6,708 nt of DNA from Gammaproteobacteria bacterium (GTDB lineage: Bacteria > Pseudomonadota > Gammaproteobacteria > GCA-001735895). Within the stretch, counting starts at the first letter, position 1; the number at the start of each line of letters is the position of its first letter. The notes beneath the pieces were generated by a model. The model did no database searches and was not told where the DNA came from. It saw nothing but the letters and a program-made list of their open reading frames with translations. The position numbers were made by a program, and so were the translations under genes. Below are positions 5,191 to 6,708 of the stretch, in pieces. Location: positions 1 through 6,708 of the forward strand of contig QIJI01000425.1 in NCBI GenBank assembly GCA_003231795.1, written 5' to 3'.

Positions 5191-6708
5191 GTGAACAACG
5201 ACGGTAACAAACCTTTTTTTGACTGTCTCGAACAGCAGATTGGATGGGACGATCAGATTGCCAGCGCAATCGAATACGCTTCTGCTCTGCCGCATGCTGA
5301 CAAAAGTTTACCGCGCAGTATTGATGTTGCCGCGCGTGTTCTGGATATGGGTAGTGATCGCGATACCATTATTGCGGCATTGCTGAGCGATCCCGAGCTG
5401 CGCGAATCGCTGCCGCTCGAAAAGATTGAAAAAGAGTTTGGTGACAAGATCGCAAAGTTGACCGAAGGCGTGAATCAACTCAATACGTTGAAAGAGGGCA
5501 GCCAGGCGCGTATCGATACTCCGGAGCAGGCAGAAAAGCTGCGCCGGCTTTTACTGGCCGTCGTTTCCGATGTACGCGTGATGTTGATAAAACTCTGTTA
5601 TCGCGCCGAACGGCTACCGCTACTAAAACATGGAGACTATGAGCAGCGGCAGGTGATTGCCCAGGAAACTATGGATATCTTTGCGCCGCTGGCGAATCGC
5701 CTTGGCATGGGCCTGCTCAAATGGGAGCTTGAAGATCTGGCCTTTCGTGTCCTGGAACCACAGATATACAAACGCGTGGCAAAGTTGCTCGAGGAAAAAC
5801 GCAGTGAACGCGAAGCCTTTATCGAACAATTTACGCGACAACTGGAAGCCTTGCTGACTGGGCAGGAGATCAAGTCCAGTGTCGAGGGTCGGGTTAAACA
5901 TATCGTCAGTATCTGGCGCAAAATGCAGCGCAAGAATCTCGAGTTTCATCAATTGTTCGATGTACGCGCGGTTCGTATTCTGGTTGATTCAGTGGCGGAC
6001 TGTTATGCCGTTCTGGGAGTGGTACACACCACCTGGCAACATATTCCGAACGAGTTTGACGATTACATCGCGAATCCAAAGGAAAATGGATATCGGTCGT
6101 TGCATACCGCAGTAGTCGCCGAAGATGGTAAAATCGTCGAAGTGCAAATTCGTAGCTTTGCAATGCACGAAAACTCGGAGCTTGGAGTGGCTTCGCACTG
6201 GCGTTATAAAGAAGGCGCAAAACTTGATCAGCGCATGGAATCGAGTATTTCACAGATGCGCGATTTGCTGCAGGGGTCTGCTGAAGAAGTGTCGGATGCG
6301 ATTTCCGAAATTTCGACCGAATTGACCAGCGAACGGGTTTACGTATTCACCCCGACAGGTCAAATTGTCGATATTCCCCAGGGAGGAACGCCACTCGATT
6401 TTGCTTATAGTGTTCATTCGGAAGTAGGGCATCGCTGCCGCGGTGCCAAGGTCAACGGACGTATTGCGAACCTCACTGCGGTCTTGCATAGCGGCGATGA
6501 GGTGGAAATTCTGACGACCAGGGAGAGTCGGCCGAGTCGCGACTGGATGAATAAAAACCTCGGCTTTATCAAATCGGCCGGCACCCGTTCCAAGGTTCGT
6601 AACTGGTTCAATCATCAGGATTTTGAACATAACCTGCTGGATGGCAAATCGATCTATGATCGTTTGCTGAGCAAATACTCAATTCACGATGCCAATCTCA
6701 AGGATCTG
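5191..6708 (+). CDS. relA: RelA, (p)ppGpp synthetase, C-terminus beyond window
   Basis: 506 codons are present; E. coli RelA has 744, so roughly the last third is missing. RelA makes pppGpp/ppGpp from ATP and GTP/GDP on ribosomes stalled by uncharged tRNA. Order: degenerate HD hydrolase domain (about 40-190) in which the catalytic HD is SD (S66-D67 in ALLSDPEL) and the other metal-binding positions are lost; synthetase domain (about 230-340) with SIWRKMQ (240-246), FDVRAVRI with D257, EFDD (288-291), NGYRSLHT (299-306) and E317/Q319 in VEVQIR; then the TGS domain (about 381-441, RVYVFTPTG onward). EFDD is the EXDD signature of RelA rather than the RXKD of bifunctional SpoT/Rel. The GTG at 5191 gives an N-terminus only about 16 residues shorter than E. 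coli RelA; an in-frame TTG at 5185 is an alternative. Neither has a Shine-Dalgarno, and the gene follows ybbP after 11 bp, so coupled translation is plausible. Confidence 0.93.
   Translation, partial: MNNDGNKPFFDCLEQQIGWDDQIASAIEYASALPHADKSLPRSIDVAARVLDMGSDRDTIIAALLSDPELRESLPLEKIEKEFGDKIAKLTEGVNQLNTLKEGSQARIDTPEQAEKLRRLLLAVVSDVRVMLIKLCYRAERLPLLKHGDYEQRQVIAQETMDIFAPLANRLGMGLLKWELEDLAFRVLEPQIYKRVAKLLEEKRSEREAFIEQFTRQLEALLTGQEIKSSVEGRVKHIVSIWRKMQRKNLEFHQLFDVRAVRILVDSVADCYAVLGVVHTTWQHIPNEFDDYIANPKENGYRSLHTAVVAEDGKIVEVQIRSFAMHENSELGVASHWRYKEGAKLDQRMESSISQMRDLLQGSAEEVSDAISEISTELTSERVYVFTPTGQIVDIPQGGTPLDFAYSVHSEVGHRCRGAKVNGRIANLTAVLHSGDEVEILTTRESRPSRDWMNKNLGFIKSAGTRSKVRNWFNHQDFEHNLLDGKSIYDRLLSKYSIHDANLKDL

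Noticed and set aside
5623..6630. Minus-strand open frames (about 100-126 codons) opposite relA
   Set aside because: All lie antisense to continuous, highly conserved RelA sequence and show no family features.

Overview
The window looks like ordinary chromosomal DNA of a gammaproteobacterium, probably not a close relative of the enterics. The reasons are a tesA/ybbA/ybbP locus whose proteins align along their length with the E. coli versions, and a dedicated RelA with an EFDD motif and a degenerate hydrolase domain. Separate RelA and SpoT proteins are typical of beta- and gammaproteobacteria. Base composition and codon use look even across the window. I see no mobile element, tRNA, rRNA, CRISPR array or sign of recent transfer. 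Genes are densely packed and no gap reaches 300 bases.

Layout: (1) Bases 1-77 (minus) hold the first 25 codons of what looks like ispG, running off the left edge. (2) Bases 78-231 are the only real intergenic space, a divergent promoter region where both flanking genes have a -10-like hexamer ending exactly 6 nt before the ATG and no Shine-Dalgarno. (3) Bases 232-690 (plus) encode a small exported YHS-domain protein. (4) Bases 735-1436 (plus) encode a YigB-like HAD phosphatase with a TTG start. (5) Bases 1417-2058 (minus) encode TesA, a periplasmic SGNH thioesterase/lysophospholipase. It overlaps the HAD gene at its 3' end and ybbA at its 5' end. (6) Bases 2033-2713 and 2732-5179 (plus) encode YbbA (ATPase) and YbbP (10-TM FtsX/MacB-type permease), a type VII ABC system. 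(7) Bases 5191-6708 (plus) hold the first 506 codons of relA, cut by the right edge, starting 11 nt after ybbP ends.

Functionally, TesA, YbbA and YbbP form a recognised set: in E. coli the same divergent arrangement encodes an inner-membrane ATPase/permease pair that works with the periplasmic hydrolase TesA on hydrophobic, lipid-like substrates. The less usual feature is relA packed directly behind ybbP, which suggests that the stringent-response alarmone synthetase could share a transcript with a lipid-handling transporter. I found no clearly new system. The most useful leads are the ybbAP-relA linkage, the tesA gene overlapped at both ends, and the possible pair of divergent leaderless promoters.
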